Shown: positions 11,055-25,000, counted from the stretch's first letter. The stretch is 64,000 nt of DNA from Lunularia cruciata (GCA_948567375.1 OX419761.1:50904501-50968500); one strand, 5' to 3'. Numbers and translations are program-made. Notes: generated by a model from the letters alone, not told the origin.

Positions 11055-14000
11055 AGGAAGTAGAAAAGTGAGGGAAGGAAGAAGAATATTGCGCAAAGGT
11101 CCCAAAAGGCAACCTCACAATTGATTGTTGTGAATGGAATCCTAGAAGGTAATCAAGTGAGAGTATTAATAGATCCGGGAGCAACAGAGAATTTCTTGTC
11201 TCGCTCTATTGCAATAAGCTTGGGAATGGATCTAGAGAGAGATGGAAGTGAAGAAGTAGAGTTACCAAATGGGCAAACAGAGAGGATTGAATCATTACCT
11301 AGACGGGTAACCCTCTATGTAGGAGAATATCAGGAAGCAATTGAGTGGCGAGTGATACAGTTAGCCCGTTATGATGCAATTTTAGGCATGCCATGGATGG
11401 AGCAGTACAACCCAATGGTGGATTGGAGGAAGAAAGTAGTGAGAACCCACCAATGGTCAATCATTGGGGTTAAAGAAAAATCACACAAGCAGAAACTACC
11501 TCTATATGTCGTAGGGACGACAACTGTCTGTAAGACCGATAGATGTTTTATGGGTCTAATAAGAGAATTCCAGAGTGCACAACTTGCTGGACAAATTCCT
11601 GAGAAATTGAAGGATGTAGTGGATGAGTTTCAAGATGTCTTTCCTGATGATCTACCTTCAGGATTACCACCTAAAAGGCGAGTAGATCACAAAATAGAGA
11701 CACTCTCGGGGAAGACACCTCCTTGTAAGGCCCCATATCGCCTATCACCTCATGAGTTGGAGGAGTGTAAGACTCAAATTGAGGAGATGCTACAAAAAGG
11801 GTTCATCCAACCTAGCGTATCACCATATGGGGCTCCTGTCTTGTTTGTGAAGAAGAAGGATGGTACAATGCGCATGTGCATTGACTATCGGGGTCTCAAT
11901 CAGCAAACAGTGAAGAACAAATACCCCTTACCTCGCATGGATGACCTATTTGATCAACTCCATGGAGCAAGATACTTCACCAAACTGGACTTGCGGAGCG
12001 ATTACAATCAAATCCGAATTGCAGAGGAGGATGTGTACAAAACTGCCTTTCGAACGAGGTTAGGGCACTTTGAGTATCTTGTCATGCCTTTTGGCCTCAC
12101 CAATGCGCCTGCCACTTTCATGAGCCTAATGAATGACATATTTTGTCCATACTTGGATAAGTCTGTTATTGTCTTCTTGGATGATATCTTAGTATATAGT
12201 AGCACGATGACAGAACACAAACAACATCTACGAGAGGTCCTCCAGATTCTAAGACAGAATCAGTTGTACGTCAAAATCTCAAAGTGTGAGTTTGGCAAGT
12301 CTGAAGTAGACTACTTAGGGCATAGAGTAAGTGTAGAGGGCATTCAAGTATTGACAGATAAAATAGAGGTCATTCAAAAATGGAGTGCCCCAGAAGATCA
12401 GACTCAACTTAAGAGCTTCTTGGGGTTGACGGGATTCTATTGTAGATTTGTCAAGGACTTCTCCAAGGTTGCACAGCCTTTAACGGCACTACTTGGCAAG
12501 GGGAAGAAGTGGACATGGGGAACTGCACAAGAGTTGGCCTTTCAAGAATTGAAGGCCGCCTTGCTACATGCACCAATCTTGAAGTGGTATGACCCAAAAC
12601 GTCCAATCAAGTTAGCTACGGATGCATCAGGCGTAGCAATAGGAGCAGTCCTACAACAAGAGTGGCATGACGGATGGCATCCAATTGCATATTTCTCTCA
12701 AAAGTTGTTACCGGCAGAGCGCAACTACCACACCACAGAACGAGAAGAGCTGGCCATCGTTCTAGCAACCAAGCATTGGAAGCACTACCTGGGCGAGAAG
12801 GCATTTGTAGTAGAGACAGACCACAAACCTCTAGTCTACCTCAAGACGCAAAAGGATCTATCTCGTCGCCAAATTTGGTGGGCAGAGTGGCGACAACGCT
12901 TCAACATAACAATCACCTACGTGGAAGGTAAGAAGCAACTTGCAGATGCATTCACTCGCATGCCAATGGCCAACAACTTGGCGGCAGAAGTCAAGATTAA
13001 CCCTAAATTCTGGCAAGAGATTCTAGCTGCTACAAAATCTGATCCACAGATTGTAGAAGCACAATCGTACAAAGGTGTCACCAGCACCCAAGGACTCACC
13101 TTTCGGGAGGGCAGATTGTGGATCCCAAATGTCCCAGAATTACGCACCACCATTCTAGCGGAATGTCATGATTCAGCCATTGCAGCTCATGTTGGAGTGG
13201 ACAAGACTTTGGAGGCAGTCAAGCGCCATTACTATTGGCCCAAGATGAGCAACGACGTGATGGACTATGTGCGTAGCTGCTTACTTTGTCAACAGAACAA
13301 AGCTTCTAATCAAGCTCCTATAGGGCTCCTTCAACCTCTTCCCACTCCTACCCAACGTTGGGAACAAGTGAGTATGGATCTTGTTTGTGAATTACCCAAG
13401 ACCACCTCAAGGTTTGACTCCATTGTGGTCTTTGTGGACCGGCTCAGCAAAATGATTCATGTCTGCCCTACCACCAAGGAGGTGACTGCTCCACAACTAG
13501 CTCAACTATACTTAGATGCAGTCTTTGCTCACCATGGCTTGTCTAGAGTACTCATCACCGATAGAGGCACCCAATTCACCAGTTTGTTTTGGCGAACACT
13601 CTTTGGTTTCTTCAAAACCAAGTTGGCCATGTCTATAGCTTACCACCCACAAACAGATGGCCAAACAGAGCAGGCTAATTGTACGATTGAAGACATGTTA
13701 CGCGGCTTCACCTTAGAAGAGCAAGAGAGGTGGGACACCCTACTACCATTGGTGGAATTCGCTTACAACAATTCAGTGAATGCCTCCACCCAGGTCACTC
13801 CGTTCTTCCTCATGTATGGTGAGCATCCCTTCACACCTTCTAGCTTGATGAAGATCCGTCCAGTGACTACCAAGGTTGATGCAGTCAACCCATTTGTTTC
13901 TAGAATCCAACAAGGTGTGGAGAGAGCCAAGCACAGGTTACAGATTGCACAAAATCGACAAAAGCAGTATGCTGATGCACACCGTAGGCACATGGAGTTC

Positions 14001-14195
14001 AATGTTGGGGATCAAGTGTGGCTATCGACAACCAACCTCACATTAGTTGGATCTTGTAAGCTCAAACCTCGTTTTATTGGGCCTTTCTTGATTCTTTGTC
14101 GCATCGGCGATGTGGCCTATCACCTTGAGCTACCACCACACATGAAGATCCATCCAGTGTTCCATGTCTCCCTATTACGCAGATATGCTCCCTGA
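11055..14195 (+). pseudogene. C pol: protease, RT, RNase H, integrase
   Basis: Open from just after a TAG near 11070 through 14195, over 1020 codons, in the frame one base off from gag. No ATG precedes the protease, so a gag-pol fusion by frameshift is likely in the parent element. The protease site reads [10 protein letters not shown]: the usual Asp-Ser/Thr-Gly is Asp-Pro-Gly, which probably kills it. The RT active site is FLDD (about residue 351 counting from 11121). RNase H has TDASG (about 500). The integrase has [11 protein letters not shown] and CLLCQQ zinc ligands, and Asp, Asp, Glu in [13 protein letters not shown] and [12 protein letters not shown] at 14193 separates it from the chromodomain in the same frame. 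Confidence 0.93.
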
Positions 14196-14450
14196 TCAGG
14201 CCAAGGTACTTCCACACAGGACATTCGACCTTGTCCGATAGTCATTGATGGCACAGAGGAATATGAAGTGGAGCGGATTCTCCAAAAGCGCATACGTGGT
14301 ACTCGCCATCCGTGGGTGGAATATCTAGTACAATGGAAAGGTTACCCCCTCTATGAAGCAACCTGGGAACCCGCTGCAAACTTGGCACATGCACCGGTGT
14401 TGGTGCAAGCATTTGAGCAACAATTGCACAACGAGGACGTTGCGTCTTAA
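14196..14450 (+). pseudogene. C chromodomain tail
   Basis: Same frame as pol after the TGA at 14193. It reads EYEVERILQKR, then WVEYLVQWKGYPLYEATWEP, the classic chromodomain core, and ends at TAA 14448-14450. Chromodomains bind methylated histone H3 and direct chromovirus integration to heterochromatin (family knowledge). The domain is undamaged apart from the upstream stop. Confidence 0.9.
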
Positions 14451-14463
14451 AAGGAGGGAGGTC
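14450..14463 (+). other. C polypurine tract
   Basis: AAAAGGAGGGAGG then TC immediately before the 3' LTR, the usual plus-strand priming site. Confidence 0.8.
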
Positions 14464-15194
14464 TGTAATACCAAGGGTTAGCCATATGATCTAGATGTGA
14501 AATTTGGTTTGGTAACATCTAGAATGATGTTATACATGATGGTCAAAATAGATCACATAGAAGTATCACCAAAAGAGTACTTCTACTAATAGGGCAGAAA
14601 TCGAAATAGACTTGAGAACCTTAGAACCAATAGCTAGACATATGATTTAAAGGTGAGAATTGGTTTGGTAACATCTGGAAGGATGTTACACATGATGGAC
14701 TAAACAGATCAGAAAGAGGTATCACCAAAAGGGGACTTCTACTAATAGAGTAGGAACCAAAATATGCCTGAAATCTTTGAAGGCAATTTCGGAGGCCTAA
14801 ACGGATGAATTAGGACTCAAAAATGTGCAGATTCCCCCCCCCCCCAACAGAGGTAAGGCTGGCCTTCCCTCCCCCCTAGTTTTTCTTGCGAGAGCTTTCC
14901 AACAGTACCTTACTTATGTGATTCTGAGATTCCTACAAGAAGATTCCCTAAAAGATTCCCTCCGGTCAAAGCTCATTTGACCAACCAGATAGGACCTAGA
15001 CCAGACAGGTCATCCATCCAAGTAAGTAATCCAAGGGTGGAGCTTGCTGACATGTCACCTATCTGTGTCCCTAATCCTATGGTGGAGCTTCCTTGTAGGA
15101 GATCCTCTTTGTCTATATAATAAAGAGAAGGTGCTCCCTTGGAGCATCGAATTTTTGAGTGTTTTCTCTCTTCTCTTGTCCTCGGAATATTACA
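14464..15194 (+). repeat. C 3' LTR
   Basis: 731 bp, TGTAATACC ... ATATTACA, aligned along its length with the 5' LTR. A short deletion near its end (near 15157) accounts for most of the length difference. It contains the same internal duplication, C run and TATATAA. Confidence 0.95.
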
Positions 15195-16441
15195 CTCCTC
15201 CAACTTTGAATCAATGTCTCCATGTCACTATAGCAATAAGGACATCAAAAAATTGGTGTATCGCTAGTGAGCTCAATCCATATACCAAGTCCTTTTAGAG
15301 CACCCAAATCCTTCATGTTAAAGGCAAAACAACTTATGTAACTCCTCAAGAACCTCCAAACTCTTCATCTTTCCTCTCCAGTAAGCTTGGGTCCAAGATT
15401 TGGCTCCCAAGTATCCTCTATAACTGTTGCAAAAGTGGAAGACATACTGACAAGATGCAACACTGGGCCCTTGGGAGCAATAGTGTCATGCCTTTGACCA
15501 CTAGAAGTCCCAACCCCTATGTGAAAAACTCCTTCCACTCTGGCTGCAAGCTCCACACGTCCTCTAGTTGCATCCCAAGTGGACCAAGGATGTAATCCAA
15601 GTAGCCCATGCTCACCTGGATGGAATCCAAGTAGACCACTCTCCCTAGTAGCTATTGGTTGTGTCCCAAGAATACCATGTCCACTCAGTCTATCGCTCCC
15701 AACATGTGCCTGAATTGTCTTGGTAGGCATAGAGCTCATAAGTGTCCGAGTGGTGATGCCTATAAAACGCATCCTATGCTGCTTTGCCAAGCCAAGGCTC
15801 ACAATCCATGTCAAACAATTCAAGTTTGTAGCATGACCTAATACTTGATGCTTGGATGCCTCTGACACTGCTGGAACAATGGTAATACCAGTGCAAAAAC
15901 CCATCACCCGCTCTCTCTCTCATCAACTTTGGGCTCCACCAATTGCTATAATTGTGAGTCCCAAACAAGTCCAAGTCCTCCTTCTTGAAAAGCATGAGAA
16001 CTTGGGAAACTCATGAGTGTGGGAAATGTGGCTCTAGACTATCCAACTAGGTTCACCACTACCATAGGTGATCTATCAACCACTACCACCATCTGCGACT
16101 AACGCCCAACATCCAAGATGTTATCAACAACGATGTGGTCAAGTTGTTGAATCCCATCATAAGCACATTGTAAAACCACTCTAGGTAAGAGGTTCGTCCA
16201 CCAAAGACAAAGATGATGAGCCCTTGATCCTACTCTGGCTGCATCTAACAATATAGCAAGTCCATCCAAGAATGGACCTGATGTGTACTTGCCACCACTC
16301 TAATGCAAGAATCACCCATCAAAGGAATGTTCTCCAAAAGGTAAGTTGGAGAAACGGACTTATGAACCTGGAGATGTTGTAGTATCCATAACATCCCCAA
16401 AACACACCAAAACAAATATCCTAAAGACCCAAACCTCAGCC
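15195..16441 (-). pseudogene. D1 protease-RT linker region
   Basis: Continuation of D1 on the other side of C. The longest minus-strand frame (15365-15907, 180 codons) contains three related pieces, GILGTQP, GLLGFHPG and GLLGLHPW, a small internal repeat. I recognise no enzyme domain. The same text in decayed form is present in D2 (48890-49640), which shows it is a regular part of the element. The first 5 bp are the right CTCCT target duplication of C. Confidence 0.6.
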
Positions 16442-17129
16442 TATAACACCCATTTGTGCATGTGTATTGTGATATTTAGCTTGGTATTACAAGTACTTGA
16501 GAGATATTATTTATATAGAGATAAAGGATGGTTCTACATTAGTCATGATTAGCTAAATTTAGTCATAGCTAAGATAGAGGGGACCTTACTTTAGAGGAAA
16601 TGGAAAAGATGAGCACCACTATTTCGGATTCTAGTGTGTTGACTTGGTATTATTCCTAAGTGTTTGGCTTTGAGGAAAGAGTTGAAAACTCTTAGGCCCG
16701 CAAGCCTTTTTGTTTTGGATTCTTCTATAGTCCAAGGATAGCCCATGTGAAGGAATCCTTGACTTAGTGGTTGGGTCATGATAAGATCACATGCTTAGTG
16801 GAATATGCCCATGTGGATGGATATTCCTTTATACTTTTTGACTTGACTTGACTTTTAGCCTAATAACTTGAGTTACTCCAATAATTAGAAATGTTGGTGC
16901 GTAACTATTTCACAAGTATATAAACAAGAGGTGGAGAAGTACTCAACATCCTTTCATTTGCAACTATCTCTCTCTCTCATTGAGTTCTCTAGTGAGCAAT
17001 GTCTTGAGTCTTGGAGTGTTAGCCTTGGAGGAGTATGATAGAGTTGGGGTTCTTTGCCTTCTTAGTCCATGGTGCGTTACCACAATAGCCATCAGAGGTT
17101 CATCCTGAGTGAGAGACAGGCTGGCTCAC
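16442..17129 (+). repeat. Solo LTR of family A inside D1
   Basis: 688 bp, from TATAACACCCATTTGTGC (decayed TGTAACACC) to GGCTGGCTCAC, aligned full length to the A2 LTR and including TATATAAACAAG near 16919. No A internal sequence is present on either side, so the element was lost by LTR-LTR recombination. Flanks CAGCC (16437-16441) and ATGCC (17130-17134) are an imperfect target duplication. D2 shows the uninterrupted D sequence across this point. Confidence 0.88.
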
Positions 17130-18640
17130 ATGCCAACAAGTGTATATCCCTAACATGACCATCCAAAAATCACCAAGTGAACAGTCCCATATCTCTCCAG
17201 ATCATGCACCTCCAATTTCTACTGGTAGGGCCTTTTGGTAACCTTTGACTATTGATATCAGGTATAACTCAAGATACCTGTAGGCCAAGTGTGCCACATG
17301 ATGTAGAGAGACTTACCTAGTAGTTGCATCTCTCTCTACATACAAGTACCTTTGTACTCGTATTCTCGCCTATAATATCGTAGCTAGTCCGGTGCTTATC
17401 CTACCAAATAGCTCCAATAGACATATCCCCTCTACTGGATACTGCCAAGCAATGAGTGTGGTATCCAAAGGTGTCAAAGTAATCAACTTTGGAGGCTCAT
17501 CCTCACACTCATCTCTTGATGGTACAAGCCTCTACTCCTAGCCTGTTGCACCAACTGATCTGTATGTTGTTGCAATGCCTCCTCTGAACTCCACAATCAA
17601 ACATCCAAGGTGGATGGAACAATCCCACTTGTACTCCAAATCCGAGTGATCTCCTTTGGTATTGGAGTATCCTCTACATGGGTGTTCCCCTCCAAGAAGT
17701 CACCAGGCCAAGTAACTTCACCATTGAAAGCTGAAATTGATGTTGCCAGGGTCTCGGACTATAGTGAGCCAAGACTACCACTATTGAAGTGTATTGGTAG
17801 GTGACATATATGTCCCTCACCAGACTGCCAACCTGGTCTATAGGAGGTTGTCTCTTCCCAATAGTCAATGCTAAAACCCATGGGGTATAACATTGCTCCC
17901 CCAACTAGCACATCATATGACTCAACTATTGTTGCAATAGCTTGAGCTCTCACCACCGAGCTATTAGTCGGATGACCAAGCTGAACCTAGACAACAAGCT
18001 CCCCATGTGTGATGTACTATGTCAAACCACCACCTAGAGATGTTTGGATCTGAAATGGACACCTCTCCACATTGGTCTTCCATAACTCCAGGCTGACTAC
18101 TACAACCTTCTCCAATATAAGGGGCTGCGCACCAGAGTCTAACAAGACTCTCTATGGTGTATAGACCTTCCCTAAAGGTCCCACCAAATGGAAGATCCTC
18201 CTCTAGTTATCCAATAGGACAACACTAGGTGTGAACCGTGCTCTCTCAAAGGTTGGTCTAGCTGGCAACTCCTCTAGTCTAGCCGTTCTTGCTTGCCATA
18301 AACCACTGGTCACTGAACAGATCCCATGCTCCTTAACCAAGTCAACTCTACTATCAACCACCTCTGCTCTAGTACTAGGAACTACATCATCCCTACTCTC
18401 ACAAAGCATGGCAACAAACCAAAACATTAGAGTTGGGTCAACTCCCAATGTAAACATCTCATTGGCTGAAAACAAAGGGCACCACAAAATCAGTTGAGCC
18501 ACTCCTAACATCATGCTAGACTCAATTTGTGTAGTAGTAGGTTGCTGACTAGGAGGTAGTCTATCATGCACTCCATCACCACCTACCACACCTACACTAG
18601 GACGTCTAGGAGCCATGGATGTCATCTACAATGCCTTAAA
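17130..18640 (-). pseudogene. D1 protease region
   Basis: Minus-strand reading gives RVLLDSGAQPLILE, with the aspartic protease triad DSG at 18131-18139, then a segment ending SYDVLVGGAMLYPMGF (about 17930-17870) that resembles the end of a retropepsin domain. Frames are broken by many stops. The 18203-18625 frame upstream (140 codons) leads into the protease and is probably the gag-protease junction. Confidence 0.65.
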
Positions 18641-20236
18641 TAGTGTGAAAGACTAGGGAAGTCTGACTTATCTTCCAACCTCTCCTCTCTATGGGTCCAA
18701 CTCCATTGATGCTCCTCTAGGCTTTGGAGCACATACTACACTCCTAGTCACTACTATAGATGCATCCACCTATGCTACTCCACACATGAAGTCCAAAGCA
18801 TCTCTATCACCATCATATGAGGTGGAAGCCTTAGCACTTGAATCTGATCTCCTTTGAGCAATGGCCATACTAGCCAATCTATGTTCAAACTGCTCAATCC
18901 AAGTAGCCATAGTTGTATCAGAAGTAAGGGTAGGTATTGCATCTCTACTAGGTGTAGATCCTCTATCACCACCTCTACTACCTCATCCTCCATGAATTGG
19001 AGCTCCTCTACTACTTGCTATAGTAACCATACCACTCCATAACTCCGTGTGTGGGTCAAAGCACCAGTCACTAGTGTGACCAAATCTATGGCAAATGCTC
19101 ACACTACCTCTATGTTGGTTGTGATGCACCAAAGGTTTTAGGTCCGCTACTCTGCGTACACTCTCTCCTATGGTGAGGTCCACCACAAGTCCAACAAGCA
19201 ACACCACTACTCAGTGGCTTCTGCTGACCTAAAAAAGAAGGTAAGGGTCTAGCTCTACTAGGCCCTCCACTTGCTCCATAGCATTTGGGCTATCCACCTT
19301 GTCCTTGAAAATTAGGTGTGGTGCACTCTGTTGCACTCTAGAAGAAGTAATAGTTGTGGATGTGTCTCCCTACCAAATCCAAATGTCACTACTCTCTCCT
19401 CCACCTTGTTGAGCTCAATATGCTCAGCCAAACCAAAGACCACTACCAAAGTGGGTAAAGTAGCCTATAACAATGTAGCATCATGAACTCTATGTTGTAA
19501 CTCCCTATCTAGTATCTCATACCAAAATTGGACTACTTGGGCCTCAATAACTCCCTAAGTGAAACTAATTAGCCAACTCATGTGAGTATATGCCTTGCGT
19601 AGGCTCTCTCCAGCCTTTTGTTGGAACTCCTTCTAAGCTCCTTCTCAACTTGTCAATTAGCACTCCTTGGTAGTTCTACCTCAAATACTGGAAGAACTCC
19701 ACCATGGGGTTAAACCCCAATACCACACCACCTCCTGTAGCGGTACCTCCAATTGTAGTAGCACTATCTCCAACTAGTGCACCTCCACTAGCTCCACCAA
19801 CACTACTCGAGCTTGAACTTGTGGGTATTGCCGATGTACTCCTGGCAACCAAGCCTAGAGTGATAGAGATATAGTTTGAAGACCAATATTTCCTCCATAC
19901 TCAATCTCCTCCAAGTTCAGTCTCCTCATGAGACTGAACTCATGGTAATCATCCATCGACGGACCCTCTAAATGCTGAAACAACCCCTTCCATGCCATGA
20001 AAGGTGTAAACAAAGTCGGGTTCCGCATCTACTGCAGATCACACCAACTATCAAACTCCTGGATGAATTCATCCAACTCAATGGTACCCACTATACCAGA
20101 GTAATGCTTGGGGCCTTTGGAGGCCCTATAAATCTTGTCCATGTCCCACAATAATAATACGAACACACCAAGTGCACTCTCAATTGAATCAGCTCTTATG
20201 TCAAACTCTAACTCAGAGTCAATCTCCTCTTTCACT
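18641..20236 (-). pseudogene. D1 gag
   Basis: Minus strand, broken into short frames. A zinc-knuckle-like CHRFGHTSDWC (near 19080) has Phe in place of one Cys. Upstream pieces with HRVHDATLL and ESLRKAYTHMSW fit a gag capsid region, and the start is probably near 20235 (MKEEIDSELEFDIRADSIES). I base the call on position between leader and protease plus the knuckle, not on a clear capsid match. Confidence 0.5.
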
Positions 20237-21616
20237 AGGACCTGAGATACAAGTTGATATTGAGCGCCACTCCGATTAAACTATGTACTAAAGGGATAAC
20301 TCCTTTGGAATCCCCAAAGAACTCTGTCATGACAAAGTAATCATAATTACAACCGCAAATACCCCACCAAGTTCCAACACCAATTAAGCACCACCAAGTG
20401 CCAATACCCATGGAACACCATCCACTAATGTAACTCTAATTGAGATAACTACACAAAGAGAAAGTGCAACCTCTAACCTACCATGACAACACGCACTCTC
20501 ACAATCTATAGGTCATCACTTCTTGCCTCACCGGAGAGAAACAAAGGTAGTTTGACTAGTCATCACTTCAGCCTCACTACCGAGAGCATACCAGAGTACC
20601 AACGCTCAAAAGTGAAGGCACCTCATACAAACATGGTGCACAAACAAGAAGCATAGAATGGAGGGGGTCCAATCATAAGAAATCTAAAAAAAACCCTCCA
20701 TCTCATAAAGAAACATGGGACTAACTCTACCACCATTTGGCATTTGACATAAGAGGAGTTTGTATCTATGTCCTAAGCTACCAAGATCACCAAGAATGAA
20801 ATCAAACTGCCTCCCCTAGCCAAAGCTACAAGTGTATAGGTAATAGTGGTACAATCACTAGGACAACAAGTGAGGGTGGACCAGTTAGCTAGGGCACCAA
20901 TCTAGGAACAAGAGATCTAGGAGTCAAACCCTATTGCGCACAATCTAGCAAGATGGGCAGATTTTGCCAAACAATGACCAAGATCTACTCTAAACTAGCT
21001 AGCCTCACGCTATCAAGTTGGCTTGCTGGCCCTTCTAGACCTTTGTAGCCTCTCATAGCCCACAGCCCTATGCCTCAAAGCCTCTAAACGCTGAAATTCA
21101 GCCAAATGAGACCTTTCTTCTTACCACTTTGAACCTCCTCCAAATCCAAACCTCCTCCAATCTGGCCAAAATCTAACATAAACTCTAGCAAAATTCTAAT
21201 GTAAAATTTAACATAAACCCTAAAGTTGGCTGACCACCAAATCCTTTGCTAACTCTTCACTCGAGCCAAATTGAAAAAATAGGTTTCTTTAAATCACAAA
21301 TTCACATAGGTAGGTTCTCAACTCCACCTTCAATTTCACTTTCTGAGCCCAACTTGCAACAAATTAGTCATGCTTTCATCTCCTAAGCTCAAAATCACAA
21401 CCACTACTCAAAAATTGTTTCTCTTTACTCAAAATTTGGCCAACACTTTTGCACACCATCTATCTCACTGCCAAATCTGCATCAATTGAATGAGCTTCTG
21501 TACCCTAGGGAAAACTTGAGCTCCAATCGAGCTACCAGTGATCAGCAAGTCTTGGAGATACCACCAACACTCTCAATTCTTGCACCTGATTTCCCCTTGA
21601 CTTCACTTCTCTGATG
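20237..21616 (-). other. D1 5' leader, nothing recognised
   Basis: About 1.4 kb between gag and the right terminal repeat with no long frame on either strand. Next to the repeat, the minus strand reads ATCAGAG, a possible remnant of an initiator-Met primer site, but the match is too short to rely on. Confidence 0.4.
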
Positions 21617-22064
21617 TAATCAGATTGTTTACAACTCTCAAATCAACTCAACTCAGATCAATACTTGATCTGTCACTCTATAAACTGCCAACAAATGGGC
21701 ACTAATTATAGTCAAGCCACATCCACTCTAGCTAAGAGAATCTAGGTGATGCTTGCCGGCCTCTGTCCACCTTAGCCAGGAACTCGAAGGCTCAACACCA
21801 GAGAAGTGAGCTCTCTAGAGCTGCATTTCAAAAGTATACTCCTAGACTCAAGCTAGGTTTGAAACCCTAACGGTCCCACTGATGGCACACTTGATGGTGA
21901 AAATGGTGTAAAGTGACGGTGAGCCCCACCGTGAAGTTAGTACCCAAACACAAAAGCTGACTGTTGGAAATTAGCCTATGGGAAACTGCTGAAATATCTC
22001 TAACTACTATCACTGCAACTCTAGTGTCCAAGCAATCTAGATGCGACACTACAAATGGCATGAT
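21617..22064 (-). repeat. D1 right terminal repeat (5' end of the element)
   Basis: Aligns with 5613-6067 from AATCAGATTGTTTACAACTC through GACACTACAAATGGC. It lacks the X segment of about 110 bp present at the left end. It abuts the AGAGA target duplication at 22065. Confidence 0.8.
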
Positions 22065-25000
22065 AGAGATGAGAGTGATTTGGTGGTGAAGGAGGTTGTG
22101 CATCCTCCTCAAGGCTACAAGTATGGTTTAACTTCTGATATTTTGGTGGCAAGGGTTGCACCACAAGTAGTAATTGCTTTAGTTCTTACACCTCCACCAA
22201 AAGATCTACTTCAAACCATCACAGAACAACTTGCAGATCTTAAGATGAATATGGTGCAACTATGGGAGAAGAGAGAAGTGGATCAGAATGTAGGGAGAGG
22301 CCCTAGGAGTTATAGAAACTATCTATATAGAGGAGGTCAACCAGCCAATAATTTCAATGATAGAAATTGTTTTGGTTGTGGAGGAAAAGGCCACATCCAA
22401 AGGAATTACCCAAATTCCACTTATCATGGAGGAAGGGGTTATGAGGGAACCAATAGAGAGAAAGAGGGAGGAAGTGAATCCCAAGTGGTTCCTTATCCAA
22501 ACAAAGGTAAAGGGATAGTATCCATAGATGTGGTTGAGAGCAAGTATGAAAAGGGGGAGTTCTCAAACTCCAAAGGTCTTAATTTGGAGCTTTGGGCACA
22601 AGACAAGAAGAGAGCTTGTTTTGTAGAGGATGTACATTCTTCTCAAGGATTTACTCATAGCAAGGATACTTGTATGTCTACTAGGAGCACTTGAACCTCA
22701 ACACCATCAACAATAAAAACTCCAAAAAAGAAGTTGAAGATGGAGGACTTCTTAATCTCAAAGCAACAATAGAACTACAATGTATTGGAGAATGTTGGGA
22801 GTTGCAAGGCTATCATCATAGTGGGCCAACTGATTGCTTTGAATCCTACCTTGAGAAAGGAGCTTAGAGGTGGTTTGAGTTCTTCAAGGAGTAAGAGGAA
22901 GAAGAAGCCAAAAGCTCCAATATTAGTGGGGGGGTTGGATGCCAAACCAATACCGTAGGAGGCTTGTGAATATGCCTCCAAGATTGATGTGAGAGTGAAT
23001 GGTCACAATATCAAATATGCACTTGTTGATAGAGGATCAATAGTGAATGCCATGTTAGAGAGGTTGATGATGAAGTTGGGTATGATACCCTCTAGACCTT
23101 CAACATTTGTGGTGAGCATGGCAAAAAAGGAACAAGTTTGACTATTAGAGGTGATGGATAAGGTGGTAGTTTCAGTTATGGAAGTTCAAAATCTCATGAC
23201 CTTTTGAGTCTTGAAGGATTCAAGTTATGATTTGCTTCTTGGGAGGCCATGGTTGAGAGTAGCACACACAATTGATAGATGGCACAAAGGGTACTTGAGG
23301 ATTGGGCCATCAAACTATAGAGTCACAATTCCAATTACTAACACCACCAACACTTCACATTTAGATACACCATCTTCTGATTATTGGGAATTAGATTCAA
23401 AAGAAGGAGCTTCAAGTGTAGACACAAGCATGGAAAAAGAGACATCCATGGAGGAGGATGAATTTGAATCTAATTCACATATGTATCCCTTGTGTGCTAT
23501 GGATTTTGCACCTAAGCCAAAGATTTTGAAGGCCCAGATAAATTATTAACACTTAAGGAGATAGAGAGGAAGTTATCTACCCTCAAGTATGGTCCAAATG
23601 TTACCAAGGAAGAGAAGGTGAAATTTGATGAGATTTTCTACAAATTAATCCATGTGTTTGTTTGCTTTTAGTTACAAGGATTTAAAGGAAGTCAACTTGC
23701 AAGAGCACAAGATTGAGGTGGACTCACATGCAAGACTAGTCTACCAATATCTTTGGTTGTGAAGGAGGAGATTGATAAGTTCAAGGAGGCTAGATTTATC
23801 TTTGAGGTGGAGAATTCAAAATGGATGTCTCCAATTGTGATTGTGAAGAAAAGGAATGGCAAGCTTTGGGTATGTGTGGATTACAAGAAGCTCAATGTTG
23901 TTACTAAGAAGGACTATTACCCTTTTCCATTCATTGATGAGATCTTGGAGGAGGTTGTTGTTCATGAGAGGTATAGTTTTGGAGATGGTTATAGTGGGTA
24001 TAACCAAATCAAGATTGCACCAAAGCATCAACACCTCACCACATTCACCATACCTTGGGGGACTTATGCTTTCAAGATCATGCCTTTTGGGCTTTGCAAT
24101 ACTCCAACCACATTCCAATGGTTCATGAACAAGGTGTTTGAACCTCTCATTGGGAAATTTGTGCAAGACTTCATTGATGACTTTTGTGTTTATAGGAGCA
24201 AGGAGGAGCACTTTGAGCACTTGATCAAGGTCTTGCAATGCTTGGATGAAGCAAATGCATCACTTAATCCAAAGAAGTGCATTTTTGGTTGTGAAGAAGG
24301 TCTAATTTTGGGGCACATCATCTCCAAGGATGGAATAGCAAATGATGCTAAGAAGGTGAGGAAAATCTTAAACCTTTTGTTCCCTTCAAGCTTGACAAAG
24401 TTATGCTAATTCTTGGAGATGGTTGGGACTATAGGAGGTTCATCTTCTCATTTTCCAACAAGGCTCATGCATTGACACTCTACATGAAGAATGGTGTAGA
24501 ATACATTTTGGAAGACAAGGAGGCTCTTAAAGCTTTTGAGGAGCTTAAGCAATCTCTTTTTATAGCTCCAATTCTTGCTAAACCTGATTGGAGTAAGCCA
24601 TCCCCCACATTAATGCTTCTAATGTAGTTATAGGATGCACTCTTATTCAATTAGACCAAGATGGGCATGATCATCCAATAGCTTATGCTAGTAGGTAGAT
24701 AGTTTCCACAAAAAAGAACTACTCTGTTATGGAGAGAGAAGGATTGCCAATGATCTTTGGTCTAAAGAAATTTAGACACTACTTGATTGGAGGGAAAGCC
24801 ATCATTTTCATAGACCACAAGGCTTTGAAGTACATCTTCAACAAGCCTAATGTGGAAGGGAGGCTAGCAAGGTGGATGATACTCTTGTTTGAGTATGACT
24901 ACACCATTAAGGATAGGCCAAGGAAGAAACACACAAATGCTGATTTGTTATCTAGGGCATATGATCATGATGAAGATAAACCAATGGATGATTCCTTCTG

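Larger units (their letters stand above)
8983..15194 (+). mobile_element. C: nearly complete chromovirus (Ty3/gypsy)
   Basis: 6212 bp with LTRs of 743 and 731 bp, initiator-Met primer site, gag, pol, chromodomain, purine tract and perfect 5-bp target duplications. The two LTRs differ by roughly 20-30 substitutions and small indels by eye (about 3-4 percent), so it is much older than A2. Three stops break the coding region: TGA in gag (10258), TAG before protease (about 11070) and TGA before the chromodomain (14193). It inserted into D1 in the opposite orientation. Confidence 0.95.
5501..22064 (-). mobile_element. D1: PHD-tailed Ty3/gypsy retrotransposon, nested and decayed
   Basis: A minus-strand element lying inside A1 gag. 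Read from right to left it has a terminal repeat (22064-21617), leader, gag with a decayed zinc knuckle, protease (DSG at 18131-18139), a long linker, RT and RNase H, integrase and a C-terminal PHD finger, then a terminal repeat (about 6180-5501). It is itself interrupted by C (8983-15194) and a solo A LTR (16442-17129); without them it is about 9.7 kb. Stops and shifts occur in every domain, so it is inactive. A second, more decayed copy lies at 48890-50830. Confidence 0.8.
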